From an uncultured Oscillospiraceae bacterium (GTDB lineage: Bacteria > Bacillota > Clostridia > Oscillospirales > Acutalibacteraceae): a DNA stretch of 64,000 nucleotides. Of this stretch, positions 26,441 to 35,280 are shown one piece after another. The translations under genes were made by a program, and so were the position numbers. Positions within the stretch are counted from its first letter, which is position 1; each line of letters starts with the position of its first letter. The notes beneath the pieces are model-generated. The model ran no database searches. It had not been told where the DNA came from and saw only the letters and a list, made by a program, of their open reading frames with translations. The stretch is from the NCBI GenBank assembly GCA_900549825.1, contig URQB01000011.1:1-64000 (forward strand), given 5' to 3'.

Positions 26441-27136
26441 ATGGATGGCTGCCGCATTCTGGTCGTAGAGGATGATGCCGATATCAACGCACTGCTCTGC
26501 CGGATCCTGTCCGGCGCGGGATACCGGGCGGAGCGTGCGTTTTCCGGGACGGAGGCGCAGCTACGCCTGCAGATGGAGGAGTACGATCTTTTGCTCTTAG
26601 ACCTGATGCTGCCCGGCCTGGCGGGAGAGGAGCTGATCGCCTGGCTGCGCGCGGAGAAAACGGTACCGGTTATCGTACTGTCCGCAAAGGCGGGGCTGGA
26701 GGCGCGCGTCAACGCCCTGCGACTCGGCGCGGACGATTTTATTGCCAAGCCCTTTGAGAATGAAGAGGTGCTCGCCCGGGTGGAGGCGCAGCTCAGGCGG
26801 TACAGGCTCTTTTCCCCCGCGCAGCAATCGGCCCGGCTGCATATCGGGCGGCTCACGCTCGACTGCGGGACAATGGAGGCGGAGGCAAATGGAAACAGGC
26901 TCTCCCTGACAGCGCGGGAATTTGCGATTTTGGAGCTTTTGATGCGCTATCCGCGCCGCGTTTTCACCCGGGAAAATCTATATGAGCAAGTCTGGGGTGA
27001 GCCATATTACGGAGAGGATAACACGGTAAACGTGCACATCTCCAACCTTCGGGCCAAGCTTCATAAAGCGGATCCGGACGGGGAGTATATCAAAACCATC
27101 TGGGGGATTGGATTCAAAATGGCGCAGGAGGATTGA
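26441..27136 (+). CDS. OmpR/PhoB family response regulator
   Basis: The 231-residue regulator has a receiver domain with the acidic pair ED(D) at 10-12, phospho-accepting D54 in LLLLDLMLPG and K103 in FIAKPFE, then a winged helix DNA-binding domain ending in YIKTIWGIGFKMA. The ATG at 26441 has AAGGG eight bases ahead; an earlier in-frame ATG has no ribosome site. It belongs with the histidine kinase at 29.0 kb, and the ABC genes between them are the likely targets. This gene arrangement is typical of systems sensing and resisting bacitracin, lantibiotics or similar peptides. Confidence 0.9.
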   Translation: MDGCRILVVEDDADINALLCRILSGAGYRAERAFSGTEAQLRLQMEEYDLLLLDLMLPGLAGEELIAWLRAEKTVPVIVLSAKAGLEARVNALRLGADDFIAKPFENEEVLARVEAQLRRYRLFSPAQQSARLHIGRLTLDCGTMEAEANGNRLSLTAREFAILELLMRYPRRVFTRENLYEQVWGEPYYGEDNTVNVHISNLRAKLHKADPDGEYIKTIWGIGFKMAQED

Positions 27137-27175
27137 TGCTGTTGCGGCTGGCGGCCCTAACGGCGGCCGCCCCAA

Positions 27176-27240
27176 TCTTTAAACTTTCTTTAAGCTTTTT
27201 TATGCTTTTCTTGTTGCCGGCGCGGTATTCTTTGTACAGT
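27176..27240 (+). promoter_or_regulatory. Response-regulator binding repeats and promoter before the ABC genes
   Basis: TCTTTAAACTT (27176-27186) and TCTTTAAGCTT (27187-27197) are adjacent 11-base direct repeats differing at one base, the pattern bound by OmpR-family dimers. They lie 13 bases before a likely -35 TTGTTG (27211-27216), with TACAGT (27235-27240) 18 bases further. Confidence 0.6.
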
Positions 27241-27285
27241 CCCTGAGAGACGGGATGCTTACAATCAGAAAGGTGATGAAGGAAT

Positions 27286-28215
27286 ATGGCGCAGACACTA
27301 TTGGCGACCCGCCAGATCACAAAGCGCTATGGCTCCGCAGTGGCGGTGGATCAAGTCAGCCTCACGCTCCAGCAGGGGCAGATTTACGGTCTGGTTGGTC
27401 AAAATGGGGCCGGCAAAACAACGCTGATGCGGATGATGACCGGCCAGACGCTCCCCACTTCGGGAGAATTGGAGCTGTTTGGAGAGACCTCACCGCAGGG
27501 AATCGGCCGGATGCGCGCAAACCTGGGCGCAGTCGTGGAAACGCCGAGCTTTTTCCCGTTCTTCACGGCACAGGAGAATCTCGAATATTACCGCCTCCAG
27601 CGCGGCATCGCGGGCAGGAGCTGCATCGACGATGCGCTCCGGCAGGTAGAGCTGAGCGATACGGGCAATAAGAAATTCAAGGATTTTTCCCTTGGCATGA
27701 AGCAGCGGCTGGGGCTTGCGCTTGCGCTGATGAACCGCCCTGCGCTCCTGCTGCTGGATGAGCCGATCAACGGCCTTGATCCGATGGGCATCGCCCATTT
27801 CCGCACGCTGATCCAGAAGCTTTGCGAGGAAAATGGAGTGACGGTGCTCATTTCCAGCCATATCCTCAGCGAGCTGGAAAGCTTTGCAACCTGCTACGGC
27901 TTTATCCACCGCGGCAAGCTCATCGAGCAGATTTCTGAAAAGGTGCTGCGCGAGCGCTGCCGGGAGTGTTTGGAACTCACGGTGGACAGCGCGGAAAAGG
28001 CCGCCGTTGCCGTCGAGCGGGAGCTGGGCTGCACGAATTTCGAGGTGCTTCCCGGCGGGCGGCTGCGTCTGTATGATTACCTCGATGCCCCAGCACAGGT
28101 GACGCATGTTCTCGCCGCCAATGGGGTAGAGATTTCCAGCGTGGTTAACCAGGGCTTGAACCTGGAGGAATATTTCCTCTCATTGATTGGAGAGGGGGGC
28201 CGGAAGGATGCTTAA
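27286..28215 (+). CDS. ABC transporter ATPase, BcrA/lantibiotic immunity type
   Basis: The 309-residue ATPase has Walker A GQNGAGKTT, the signature FSLGMKQRLGL, Walker B LLLLDEPINGLDPMG and the switch ISSHILSELE. The C-terminal 90 residues fit the extension of BcrA/LanF-type ATPases. With the next gene product it likely forms an exporter or remover of membrane-active peptides. Its promoter carries direct repeats for the response regulator. Its end overlaps the permease start by eight bases. Confidence 0.88.
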   Translation: MAQTLLATRQITKRYGSAVAVDQVSLTLQQGQIYGLVGQNGAGKTTLMRMMTGQTLPTSGELELFGETSPQGIGRMRANLGAVVETPSFFPFFTAQENLEYYRLQRGIAGRSCIDDALRQVELSDTGNKKFKDFSLGMKQRLGLALALMNRPALLLLDEPINGLDPMGIAHFRTLIQKLCEENGVTVLISSHILSELESFATCYGFIHRGKLIEQISEKVLRERCRECLELTVDSAEKAAVAVERELGCTNFEVLPGGRLRLYDYLDAPAQVTHVLAANGVEISSVVNQGLNLEEYFLSLIGEGGRKDA

Positions 28216-29005
28216 CTATATCAGCAGCGAGCTTTATAAAACCTTCCGCAGGAAATATACCAAGATTTCTCTGGCCGTGATTGCACTGCTGTGCATCTGC
28301 GGAAACGCACTGGTGCGTATGACGTTTTCGATAGCGGGGCGCATGGATTCCTCTTATCCCTTCTATCTTGGGATCATGCTTATGCCGATGTGCTTTGCGA
28401 TCCTCACGCTGGTCGCGGATACAGTGTTTTCCGACGAGTATAAGTATGGCACGCTTAAAAACACGATTTCCTTTGGGATCAGCCGTGGGGAAATTTATTT
28501 CGGCAAACTGATTGTGGAGATCGTGCTGATGCTTGTCACCATCGCAATGGTATTGGTGGTTTACACTGCGAGCGCGCTGCTCTTCTCGCAGCTCGGAGCG
28601 CATGATGCGATCGAGTGGCAGGCGGTAAGCCTTTTTTTGCAGAAGACAGCACTTTCCCTGCCCCTATGGCTTGGCATGCTCGGCATTCTGAACATGCTTG
28701 TCTTTGCATTTCGCAGCAATGCGCTTTTTGGCATGAGTGCCATGCTTATATTTTCCTTCCCCGGGCCGGTGTTGGGCATGCTGGTGAACCTGCGGCCGTC
28801 GCTGGAGGCGGTTTATAAGCTGACAATCACCAGGCAGTTTGCTATGTTGACCGGTGGCGCAGGGTTTGTGATAGGAGGCCCGGGCCCGGCCATGCGGCCG
28901 GTTCAGCCGGAGGTCATCCCGTGGTGCATCCTGGTGGGGCTCAGCTGGTTCGCGGTTTCTTCCATCGCCGGCTATCTGCTGTTCCGTCGCAGGGAAATGA
29001 AATAA
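28208..29005 (+). CDS. ABC-2 type permease, lantibiotic/bacitracin resistance type
   Basis: The 265-residue protein has six membrane segments and starts with LNYISSELYKTFRRKYTK, typical of BcrB/LanE-like permeases. The ATG at 28208 lies within the end of the ATPase gene and is preceded by a GGAGAGG-like site. With the ATPase it forms the transporter of the module. Only one permease is present, which resembles immunity transporters more than the large BceB sensors. Confidence 0.83.
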   Translation: MLNYISSELYKTFRRKYTKISLAVIALLCICGNALVRMTFSIAGRMDSSYPFYLGIMLMPMCFAILTLVADTVFSDEYKYGTLKNTISFGISRGEIYFGKLIVEIVLMLVTIAMVLVVYTASALLFSQLGAHDAIEWQAVSLFLQKTALSLPLWLGMLGILNMLVFAFRSNALFGMSAMLIFSFPGPVLGMLVNLRPSLEAVYKLTITRQFAMLTGGAGFVIGGPGPAMRPVQPEVIPWCILVGLSWFAVSSIAGYLLFRRREMK

Positions 29006-29031
29006 ATTGACGGAAGAAGAGGGCGGAAACA

Positions 29032-29934
29032 ATGATGCTGATGACAATTCTATTCGGGGCATTGGCGGCGGTGTTTGCCGCCCTGTTCTTTTTGCAGCGG
29101 GCCAATATCCGCAGAGCGCGCAGGGATCTGACGCAGATCAACCGGGAGGGCGGCAACCGCCGCCTGCACCTCTCATCCCCGGACTATGAGATGGAAGCGC
29201 TCTTTGAAGCGGTCAATCAGACGCTCGACCTGCGGCAAAGCGAGGAAATCAAGCACATGCTCGCGGAAAAGGAGCTGCGCCGCCAGATCGCGAATATCTC
29301 CCATGACCTGCGCACGCCGCTGACCTCGATTATCGGTTATCTGCAGCTTGCGCAGGACAGCCGGACCTCTCAGGAGGAGCACGCGCACGCCATGGAGGTG
29401 ATCGGCGCGCGCACGCGATCCCTGCAGACGCTTATCAGCGGATTCTACGATCTCTCCCGGCTCGATGCAAACGAGTACGACGTCTGCTTGCAGCAGGTCG
29501 ATCTGGGCGGGATCCTCTGCGCCCAGCTTGCCTCCTTCTACGATGATTTTACCCACAAGCACCTGACGATGCATGTGGATGTGCCGGAGCATCTGCCGCT
29601 TGTGCTGGCGGACGCGGACGCCGCGCAGCGTATTTTTGTAAATTTGCTGCAAAATGTGCTGCGCTATGCGGAAAGCGAGGTCTGGGTGACGGCGCGCGCG
29701 GCCGCATATGTCACAACCGTATTCTCCAATGATACCGGCCTGCTCTCGCAGGAGGATGTGCCGCACGTTTTCGACCGTTTCTATACCGGGGACCAGATGC
29801 GCAGCGGGCATAACACCGGCCTTGGGCTGGCGATCGTCAAGCGGCTGGCGGAGCAAATGGGGTGCGAAATCACGGCGTCACTGGATGGAAGCCGGTTTTC
29901 TATCGCTATTTTATGGAAACGGCAGGAGGCTTAA
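29032..29934 (+). CDS. Sensor histidine kinase with a minimal N-terminal membrane anchor
   Basis: The 300-residue kinase has a single membrane helix (about 3-21) and almost no outside domain, then a HisKA domain with H91 in ANISHDLRTPLTS and an ATPase domain with N-box LLQNVLRYAE, F-box VFDRFYTGD and G-box GLGLAIVK. A kinase of this shape cannot sense a large ligand itself and may take its signal from the membrane or the transporter, as in bacitracin-type systems (family knowledge). It is the last gene of the four-gene module. Confidence 0.88.
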   Translation: MMLMTILFGALAAVFAALFFLQRANIRRARRDLTQINREGGNRRLHLSSPDYEMEALFEAVNQTLDLRQSEEIKHMLAEKELRRQIANISHDLRTPLTSIIGYLQLAQDSRTSQEEHAHAMEVIGARTRSLQTLISGFYDLSRLDANEYDVCLQQVDLGGILCAQLASFYDDFTHKHLTMHVDVPEHLPLVLADADAAQRIFVNLLQNVLRYAESEVWVTARAAAYVTTVFSNDTGLLSQEDVPHVFDRFYTGDQMRSGHNTGLGLAIVKRLAEQMGCEITASLDGSRFSIAILWKRQEA

Positions 29935-29935
29935 T

Positions 29936-30261
29936 AAATCGTTTCGATTTCCACCAAAGCTCTTTACCTGCGACAACACGATCGGCGACGCGAAGAATAC
30001 GCGCTGGGGCCGCAGGGCAGGATCATAAAGCTGATTCGCAGGTTCGCAAAAATGGACAGCATTTCAACGGATGAGACGGCGGTGGCGATGATCGCGGAGA
30101 TGCCCCTCCACAATCTCTCAACGATATCCCAGGGTGCGGTGGCCCAGGAGATGGAAGAGGCGATCATCATGTTCTTCAACGCTGAGAAACCGGCCAAGGC
30201 ATTCGGAATTTTGATCTCCGGGGCGGTAAACGCTCTGAAGAGGGTCAAGCAGATGCCCTGA
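29936..30261 (+). pseudogene. C-terminal remnant of a glycoside hydrolase family 3 enzyme
   Basis: Two frames together read like the end of a Firmicutes GH3 beta-glucosidase. The first has LFTCDNTIGDAKNTRWGRR. Near 30005-30025 the frame shifts, and it continues with GRIIKLIRRFAKM, then AVAMIAEMPLHNLSTISQG and a helix ending VNALKRVKQMP. Full-length relatives have 700-800 residues, so more than 600 are missing along with all catalytic residues. The remnant begins directly after the histidine kinase, which suggests an old deletion or insertion at this point. Confidence 0.5.
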
Positions 30262-30282
30262 CCGAATCTCGAGACCAAACAG

Positions 30283-30313
30283 GCCCGGATTTCAGCTTGA
30301 AATCCGGGCTTTT
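30283..30313 (+). terminator. Terminator hairpin at the end of the GH3 remnant
   Basis: GCCCGGATTTCA pairs with TGAAATCCGGGC, followed by TTTT on the plus strand. It overlaps the last codons of the convergent permease gene. Confidence 0.75.
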
Positions 30314-31635
30314 CCATCGCTATACAGCCTTGCGGCTTTTTTGCCATATAGGATGCCTGCGGCGATCACCAGAAGACATCCCCCCGCATAAAGCAGGTGC
30401 GCCCCGCTTGGCAGCCCTCCCCAGAGCACGATCCCTGCACCTGTCAGAGCGAGCACGGGGATGACCACGCCGCGCAGGGCCCCCACAATCTCGCCTTTTT
30501 TCCACAGGCGGATCACCTGACAATACAGCACGGCATAGAGCAGGTAGCCCATGACGATCGGGATTTCTGAAACATCCGCGTTGGGCAGCCATGCATACCG
30601 TTCGCTGAGGTAATTTACCGCCATCCAGATGCAGCTTGCCGCATAGCCGGGCAGGGCGCGCGCCAGCGGGCGAGGCTCCGCGAAGATGGGGGAGAGGGGG
30701 AGCAGATTCCGCTGCGCAAGTACATAGGGTAGCCGGAGGTAACCGAGAATCACGCCGTTGAGCGTCCCCGCTACCGCGATCAGAATAAAGAGCAGCATCA
30801 CCTTTGCGCCGAACGGCCCCAGCAGACGGCCGGCCAGCAGTGCGACATGCCGGTCCCCCGTGGACAGGACAGTTTCCGGGCCGAGCAGGCTCGACACGCC
30901 GAGAAAATACAGGATGTAGATCCCGGTGACGAATAGAGGAGCGATCAATAACGCGCGCGGCATGTTCCGCCGTGCATCCTTCACCTCATGCGAAATGGCG
31001 GTGGCGATCACCCAGCCGTCGTAGGCGAAGGCGATCGGCCCGATGGCGGAAATCCATCCCGATGCGACGGGCGAGCCGGAGGAGAGGGCGAAAGTCTCCT
31101 TCGGGTTCCCCAAAAACAGGCCGCAGAAAGCAACGAGCAGGAGCGGCAGCAGCTTGAGCACAGTCGCCGTATTTTGCAGGAGCCCGCCCAGCCGGGCAGA
31201 GCAGGCATTCCAGAAAAAGCAGAGGGTGAAGAAGAGAAAGCCGGCCAGGCACTGTGTTTCCAGTGTGTTCGGGATGGAAAACAGGCTGCAGAAATAGTGC
31301 CCAACTGCGCGGGATATCGCGGCGACGAGCGTGGGAAAATATAAAAAGGCTTGGAACCACCCTACACCGCATGTGAAGCCGGGCCCGACGAACTCCTCCG
31401 CATAGGCGACGAGCCCGCCGGGACGGCTGGTGCGTGCCGCCAGCTGCGCAATGCTTAATCCCCCGAAGATGATGCCGATAGCGCCCAGAAGAAATACGAG
31501 GATGCCGAGCGGTACGCTGCCGCCGGTGGCGGCGAGGATGTTGTCGCTTTTGAAAAAGATGCCTGAGCCGATGCAGATGCCGACAATCATGGCAATCGCA
31601 GTGGGCAGGCGGTAGGCTTTTTTGGCTTCGGCCAT
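30292..31635 (-). CDS. APC family amino acid permease
   Basis: The 447-residue protein has 12 hydrophobic segments. The first helix carries the substrate-binding signature of the amino acid-polyamine-organocation family, AMIVGICIGSGIFFKSDNIL, and the eighth region PIAFAYDGWVIATAISHEVKD is also typical of LAT/SteT-like exchangers. It acts in the cell membrane and most likely moves neutral amino acids. AGAGG precedes the ATG at 31635. No linked metabolic gene indicates the substrate. Confidence 0.85.
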   Translation of the reverse strand: MAEAKKAYRLPTAIAMIVGICIGSGIFFKSDNILAATGGSVPLGILVFLLGAIGIIFGGLSIAQLAARTSRPGGLVAYAEEFVGPGFTCGVGWFQAFLYFPTLVAAISRAVGHYFCSLFSIPNTLETQCLAGFLFFTLCFFWNACSARLGGLLQNTATVLKLLPLLLVAFCGLFLGNPKETFALSSGSPVASGWISAIGPIAFAYDGWVIATAISHEVKDARRNMPRALLIAPLFVTGIYILYFLGVSSLLGPETVLSTGDRHVALLAGRLLGPFGAKVMLLFILIAVAGTLNGVILGYLRLPYVLAQRNLLPLSPIFAEPRPLARALPGYAASCIWMAVNYLSERYAWLPNADVSEIPIVMGYLLYAVLYCQVIRLWKKGEIVGALRGVVIPVLALTGAGIVLWGGLPSGAHLLYAGGCLLVIAAGILYGKKAARLYSDGKARISS

Positions 31636-31714
31636 AGGCTAACCTCTTTTCGAAATGGCGCATCGTCCTTTATCGGTTCGATACGGTTTGGGCCTGTTGT
31701 AGAATATATCAAAA

Positions 31715-31824
31715 TAGCATCGGTAAACAAGGGGAAACCGCGCCGCCCGGCAGCCGCAAAGCCACGTTTGCCGCGTTCTCGGCATCGCCCTCAAAACCGT
31801 TGTTGCTCCTGTTCACCGATGCTA
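31715..31824. repeat. Short TA-flanked inverted-repeat element, copy A (110 bp)
   Basis: The element runs from TAGCATCGGTAAACAAGG to CCTGTTCACCGATGCTA, so its ends are inverted repeats and are flanked by TA on both sides. It is about 80 percent identical by eye to copy B at 33.0 kb, in the same direction. It has no coding capacity and looks like a miniature inverted-repeat transposable element; the TA target is that of IS630/Tc1-type elements. Confidence 0.75.
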
Positions 31825-32083
31825 CGTAGGTGCGAAGAAAAGTGTGACTTTGCACCAACCGAGGGGCAACATGCAGGCCGCGGCGTAGGCTCCGCAAGCA
31901 TTTTTTAAAAGGCGCGCTGTAAAACGAAACATTCTGCAGTGTGTCCAGCTCTTAGGCTGTCCCAAAATACGGATAAAATCAACCCTGCCGCCGTATTTTT
32001 CGTGGAAAAAAAGAGGGAGCGCCGCGACGGTACGCACCCATAAGGAAGTAAAAGCAATGTCGCAGGTCGGCATAGCCGAAAGG
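31825..32083. other. Transposon-flanking region with hairpin, no gene
   Basis: This stretch follows repeat A. It contains a degraded CGCGCTGTAAAA...CTGCAGTGTG hairpin (31910-31946) of the type found intact at 57.4 kb, and a perfect GGCATAGCC/GGCTATGCC hairpin (32069-32090) which on the minus strand overlaps the end of the recombinase remnant and may be its terminator. Confidence 0.45.
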
Positions 32084-32448
32084 CTATGCCGTCTTGCTTT
32101 TTCTTGGCCGTTCAATGGTCTGGCCGTTATCCGGCAGGTTGACTGTCCGATGAAGTTTCAGATGATTTGGACTTTCTGGCGACGGTAGCCGCTGGACTTG
32201 TCCGGCGCATGAACAATGATCCGTTTTACAAACTCATTGCAATCGGAGGCGTTCATTCCCGTATGCCTACATACTTCCGCACGATGGCAACAAAGCTGCC
32301 CAACTCGGCCTTGTCCTGCTCGCAGGGTCTAACCACTTCCCGCCAATGCCCTGCCCTTTGCCGCCGGCTCTTTCTACATTTGCTTCACACCCGGCGGACA
32401 GCTTTAAAAAGCGGTGATGTTATCGGGGTAATGGTTCGCTGTTGCCAT
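32084..32448 (-). pseudogene. Large serine recombinase (TnpX type) remnant with internal deletion
   Basis: On the minus strand an AGGAGG site and ATG at 32448 begin MATANHYPDNITAF, a typical start of transposon serine recombinases (usual continuation: LYCRLSRDDE), then a stop. The rest is joined C-terminal material: DKAELGSFVAIVRKYVGIR, then, after a frameshift, NEFVKRIIVHAPDKSSG and YRRQKVQII with a stop where relatives have Trp, then NFIG and, in another frame, DNGQTIERPRKSKTA before the natural end. Full proteins have roughly 500-700 residues, so the catalytic core is deleted. This is a dead recombinase of a Tn4451-like mobilizable element. Confidence 0.7.
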
Positions 32449-32511
32449 TGTCCATTCCTCCTGTAACAAACGCCCGGCAAACAGGTTGTAATGGATATTA
32501 TAACGCTTCGG

Positions 32512-32694
32512 TTACTCCCTGTCATTAGGCGTTTTCCCAATTTCCGATTTCAAAATCCGTATTATTTTGTCGATCAGCAGTTCAGAGCCGCCGCAGGAGG
32601 GTTCCGCCTCGTAGATCGTGCCGCCGATTTTGTAACTGACTGTTTCGTTCAGTGGATTGCCTTTTTCCGGGAGATAATTATTGCTTTGATCTTT
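32512..32694 (-). pseudogene. Small transposon-encoded protein remnant (TnpW-like)
   Basis: A 60-codon frame without a start codon reads NPLNETVSYKIGGTIYEAEP and continues to LIDKIIRILKSEIG before a natural stop. Short proteins with a YKIGGTxY motif and a DKIxRLI-type end lie just upstream of the TnpX recombinase in many Clostridia mobilizable transposons, which is its place here. Its 5' end is cut at the junction with the relaxase fragment. Confidence 0.5.
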
Positions 32695-32697
32695 TCA

Positions 32698-32898
32698 CTT
32701 CCTAAGATGGACGCGCTGAAAAAATCGCGCCGGGAGCTGGCGGAAAAGAAAAAGGCCCTCTATGCCGAGTACCGAAAGGCCCAGGCGCAAATGCAGGAGG
32801 CCATGGCGGTGGAGGCGAACATTGATTACCTGTTCGGCCAGACGCATAGACGCAGAGCCGATCACCCGTCAGGAAGACGAGGTTATCGGCTCTTATGA
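32698..32898 (+). pseudogene. C-terminal fragment of a mobilization relaxase
   Basis: The plus-strand frame reads MDALKKSRRELAEKKKALYA, then EYRKAQAQMQEAMAVEANID and a short end. This charged, coiled-coil stretch with KKALYxEYRKAxxxMxE followed by a VKANID-like motif is the usual C-terminus of relaxases of Clostridia transposons. The relaxase catalytic domain is absent. It faces the TnpW/TnpX remnants, so element modules have been rearranged. Confidence 0.5.
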
Positions 32899-33038
32899 AT
32901 TGCCGGGAGGCAGATGCCATGTGTATTCAGCTATTCGCCTCCAAAAGTTGCTTTCTGCCACTGTGATAGAGAAGCTGCATCTATTGCCAACATCCAAAGA
33001 AAATACAACGGTAGATACATTGTATCATTTCCAAATGA

Positions 33039-33153
33039 TAGCATCGGTAAACAAGGGGAAACAGCGCCGCCCGACAGCCGTAAAGCCATGTTTGCCGCGT
33101 TCTCGGCCTCGGCATTGCCCCCAAACCTTTGTTGTCCCTGTTCAACGATGCTA
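33039..33153. repeat. Short TA-flanked inverted-repeat element, copy B (115 bp)
   Basis: It runs from TAGCATCGGTAAACAAGG to CCCTGTTCAACGATGCTA, with TA on both sides, and matches copy A along its length with a few substitutions and a small insertion. Together copies A and B bracket the transposon remnants in direct orientation. Confidence 0.75.
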
Positions 33154-33228
33154 GAAAGGGAGAAACGTCACATTTCACAGCGCGCCGTGCGGTCAGGTTC
33201 AGAATGCGCGGAAAAAGGCTGGGGCCGG

Positions 33229-35280
33229 TTAGAAATCGAGGCGGCCGAGTTCCCTGCCGGTGGAAAGGGAAAACGCGCAGACGCGGCTGTTCGAGAGCGT
33301 ATAGAGCGTATCTCCGATATAGGTGCCGCGCAGGATGGAAAAGTCGGTGCCGGAGCCTTTTGCACGCTGCTCCTGTTTCGTATAATTGCGCAGTGTGTGC
33401 ATGAGGCGGATCTGATTGCCCTGGAGGGAGAAGACGCAATAGAAATCATCAAAATAGGGGTGAGAGGCTTTTCCGGTTTCCTCCTGGCAGACCGGCAAGG
33501 CAACTGCGTTCTTTTCCGGCAGGAAGAGGATGCTCTTGTAGCTCGAGGGAGCATCGGTGAAAGTGCCTTTTGGCATGACCAGGCTGTCGGTTTCCTTCGG
33601 CTTGGCCGGATTGCTCACGTCAAACAGGGAGAGCTTTACGCCGCGCGTGCTTCCCTTTAAATCCGCGTCCTGCCCGATGCCGAGCAGCAGGTTTTCTCCA
33701 ACCGGGTGCAGGTAGCTCGAAAAGCCTGGGATTTTCAGTTTGCCGAGAATTTTCGGCGCGCCTGTGTCGGACAGATCGATGACAAAGAGCGGGTCAGTCT
33801 GGCGGAAGGTGACGACGTAACCCTTTGCGCCGAGGAAACGCACCGCATAGATTTCCTCGCCGGGCGCAATATTGGCGAGCGTGGAGAGCGTTTTCAGAGA
33901 CCGGTCCAGGATGGTGATCCGGCTGCTTGTGGTGCCGTTTACCGTTTCCGTAGTGGCAATGCGCAGGGCGCCTGCGAAACTGTCGAGGGAAAACTGATTG
34001 AGGACATGGCCGCGCACCTGGCCTGAAACGCTTTTGCCCAGGCCGTCTTCTGTGAACGGGAAACCGAAGATTGTGGTGTATTCCGTATCTTCGTCATACT
34101 TTGTGGAGGCCGTATAGAGCGCGTCCGTGCTGCAATATACCTGATCCCCGCTGCCGAGTACCGCCTTGCGGGCAGTTTCTTTTTTGCCGTCCCCGGTATC
34201 CAGCGCACTGACGACCAGATAGTTAGGCGTCTTTGCACCCGGAAGAATCTGAATATCGGTTGCATTGAGCTTTTGGGGCTCCTTCTCCCCGTCGGCTGTC
34301 GTGGGGATATAGTCGTTGAATTCACCGTCATCGCCCTTCGTCACCGTATACTGCGTAACGAGATAGAGCGTATCGCCGATCATCCGGGAGGAAAGAACCC
34401 CGCCGTCCTGCGTGAACGTACGTATCAGCTTTGGCGCGGAACGGTCGCTGATGTCGTAGATCAGGATACGGGTATCGCTGGCGGGGGCGGTTATCATGCA
34501 GCCGCCATAGGCATAATTCGTCAGAATATCCTCCGGGCGGTTATCTGGCTGTGTCAGGCTGCACACAGCGATCAGGCGGTTTTCCCGGACATAGAGTTCC
34601 GTAACAGTTAGAATTTTGCCGGACTCCTGCGGGACAGCGACCTTGGAGAGCACTTTCATCGCGCCGGCGGGGCGGGGAGAGATGATCTGGATTGTTTTGC
34701 CTCCCGCGGGCACGAAGTAAAGGCAGGAACCGTCGTTTTTCAGAATATCGGCTTCGTCCACGCCGGCGGTCTGCGTGTTGGTCTTGCCATAGCCGGCTTT
34801 CACGCCGTTTTCGGGCGCATTGGTGGCGTCTACGGTTTGGCCGGCCGAGGCGCCGGCTTTGGGCATATCGCCCTTCATCATAGGCGATTCCGCCAGAGCT
34901 TCCAGAGCATTCTCAGCCGTGGCAATGGCTTCATCGGCAGGGCTGTTTTTCAGCTCCTTAAAGTAGGCCTCGATCTTTGAATAATCCTGCAGGACCTCCG
35001 TCAGAGGGGTCGCGTCCCCGGTTTCACGGTTGACGATCTCAAGATATGGAAGGCACCTCCACAGGGCGACGGCGCCGATGGCGATTGCCAGCACGGCGGC
35101 GGCAACGGCGATCTGGTACAGGGTGAGGATGCGCCGTTTTGCAGGATGGGGCGTTTGCTGCCGGAGGCGGGCGGTCATTTGTGCAGGAGAAAGGGAGGGG
35201 GGAAGTGTATTGATTTGATCCAAGGGCCTGAGCGCTTCCAAAAGCGGTTCGGTCTGGAGATTGCGCTTTTTCTTCATCAT
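33229..35280 (-). CDS. Membrane-anchored beta-propeller protein, likely anti-sigma or sensor partner
   Basis: The 683-residue protein has a cytoplasmic N-terminus of about 50 residues, one membrane helix (about 52-75, IAVAAAVLAIAIGAVALW) and a large outside part matching the secreted beta-propeller family (PF09826), with repeats such as GVDEADILKNDGSCLYFV, LDRSLKTLSTLANIAPGEE and KGYVVTFRQTDPLFVIDL. The start overlaps the stop of the upstream ECF sigma gene by four bases (ATGA), so they are translationally coupled. A membrane protein coupled to a sigma factor in this way is commonly its anti-sigma factor; the short cytoplasmic segment would bind sigma and the propeller would sense something outside (inference). 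Confidence 0.82.
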   Translation of the reverse strand: MMKKKRNLQTEPLLEALRPLDQINTLPPSLSPAQMTARLRQQTPHPAKRRILTLYQIAVAAAVLAIAIGAVALWRCLPYLEIVNRETGDATPLTEVLQDYSKIEAYFKELKNSPADEAIATAENALEALAESPMMKGDMPKAGASAGQTVDATNAPENGVKAGYGKTNTQTAGVDEADILKNDGSCLYFVPAGGKTIQIISPRPAGAMKVLSKVAVPQESGKILTVTELYVRENRLIAVCSLTQPDNRPEDILTNYAYGGCMITAPASDTRILIYDISDRSAPKLIRTFTQDGGVLSSRMIGDTLYLVTQYTVTKGDDGEFNDYIPTTADGEKEPQKLNATDIQILPGAKTPNYLVVSALDTGDGKKETARKAVLGSGDQVYCSTDALYTASTKYDEDTEYTTIFGFPFTEDGLGKSVSGQVRGHVLNQFSLDSFAGALRIATTETVNGTTSSRITILDRSLKTLSTLANIAPGEEIYAVRFLGAKGYVVTFRQTDPLFVIDLSDTGAPKILGKLKIPGFSSYLHPVGENLLLGIGQDADLKGSTRGVKLSLFDVSNPAKPKETDSLVMPKGTFTDAPSSYKSILFLPEKNAVALPVCQEETGKASHPYFDDFYCVFSLQGNQIRLMHTLRNYTKQEQRAKGSGTDFSILRGTYIGDTLYTLSNSRVCAFSLSTGRELGRLDF

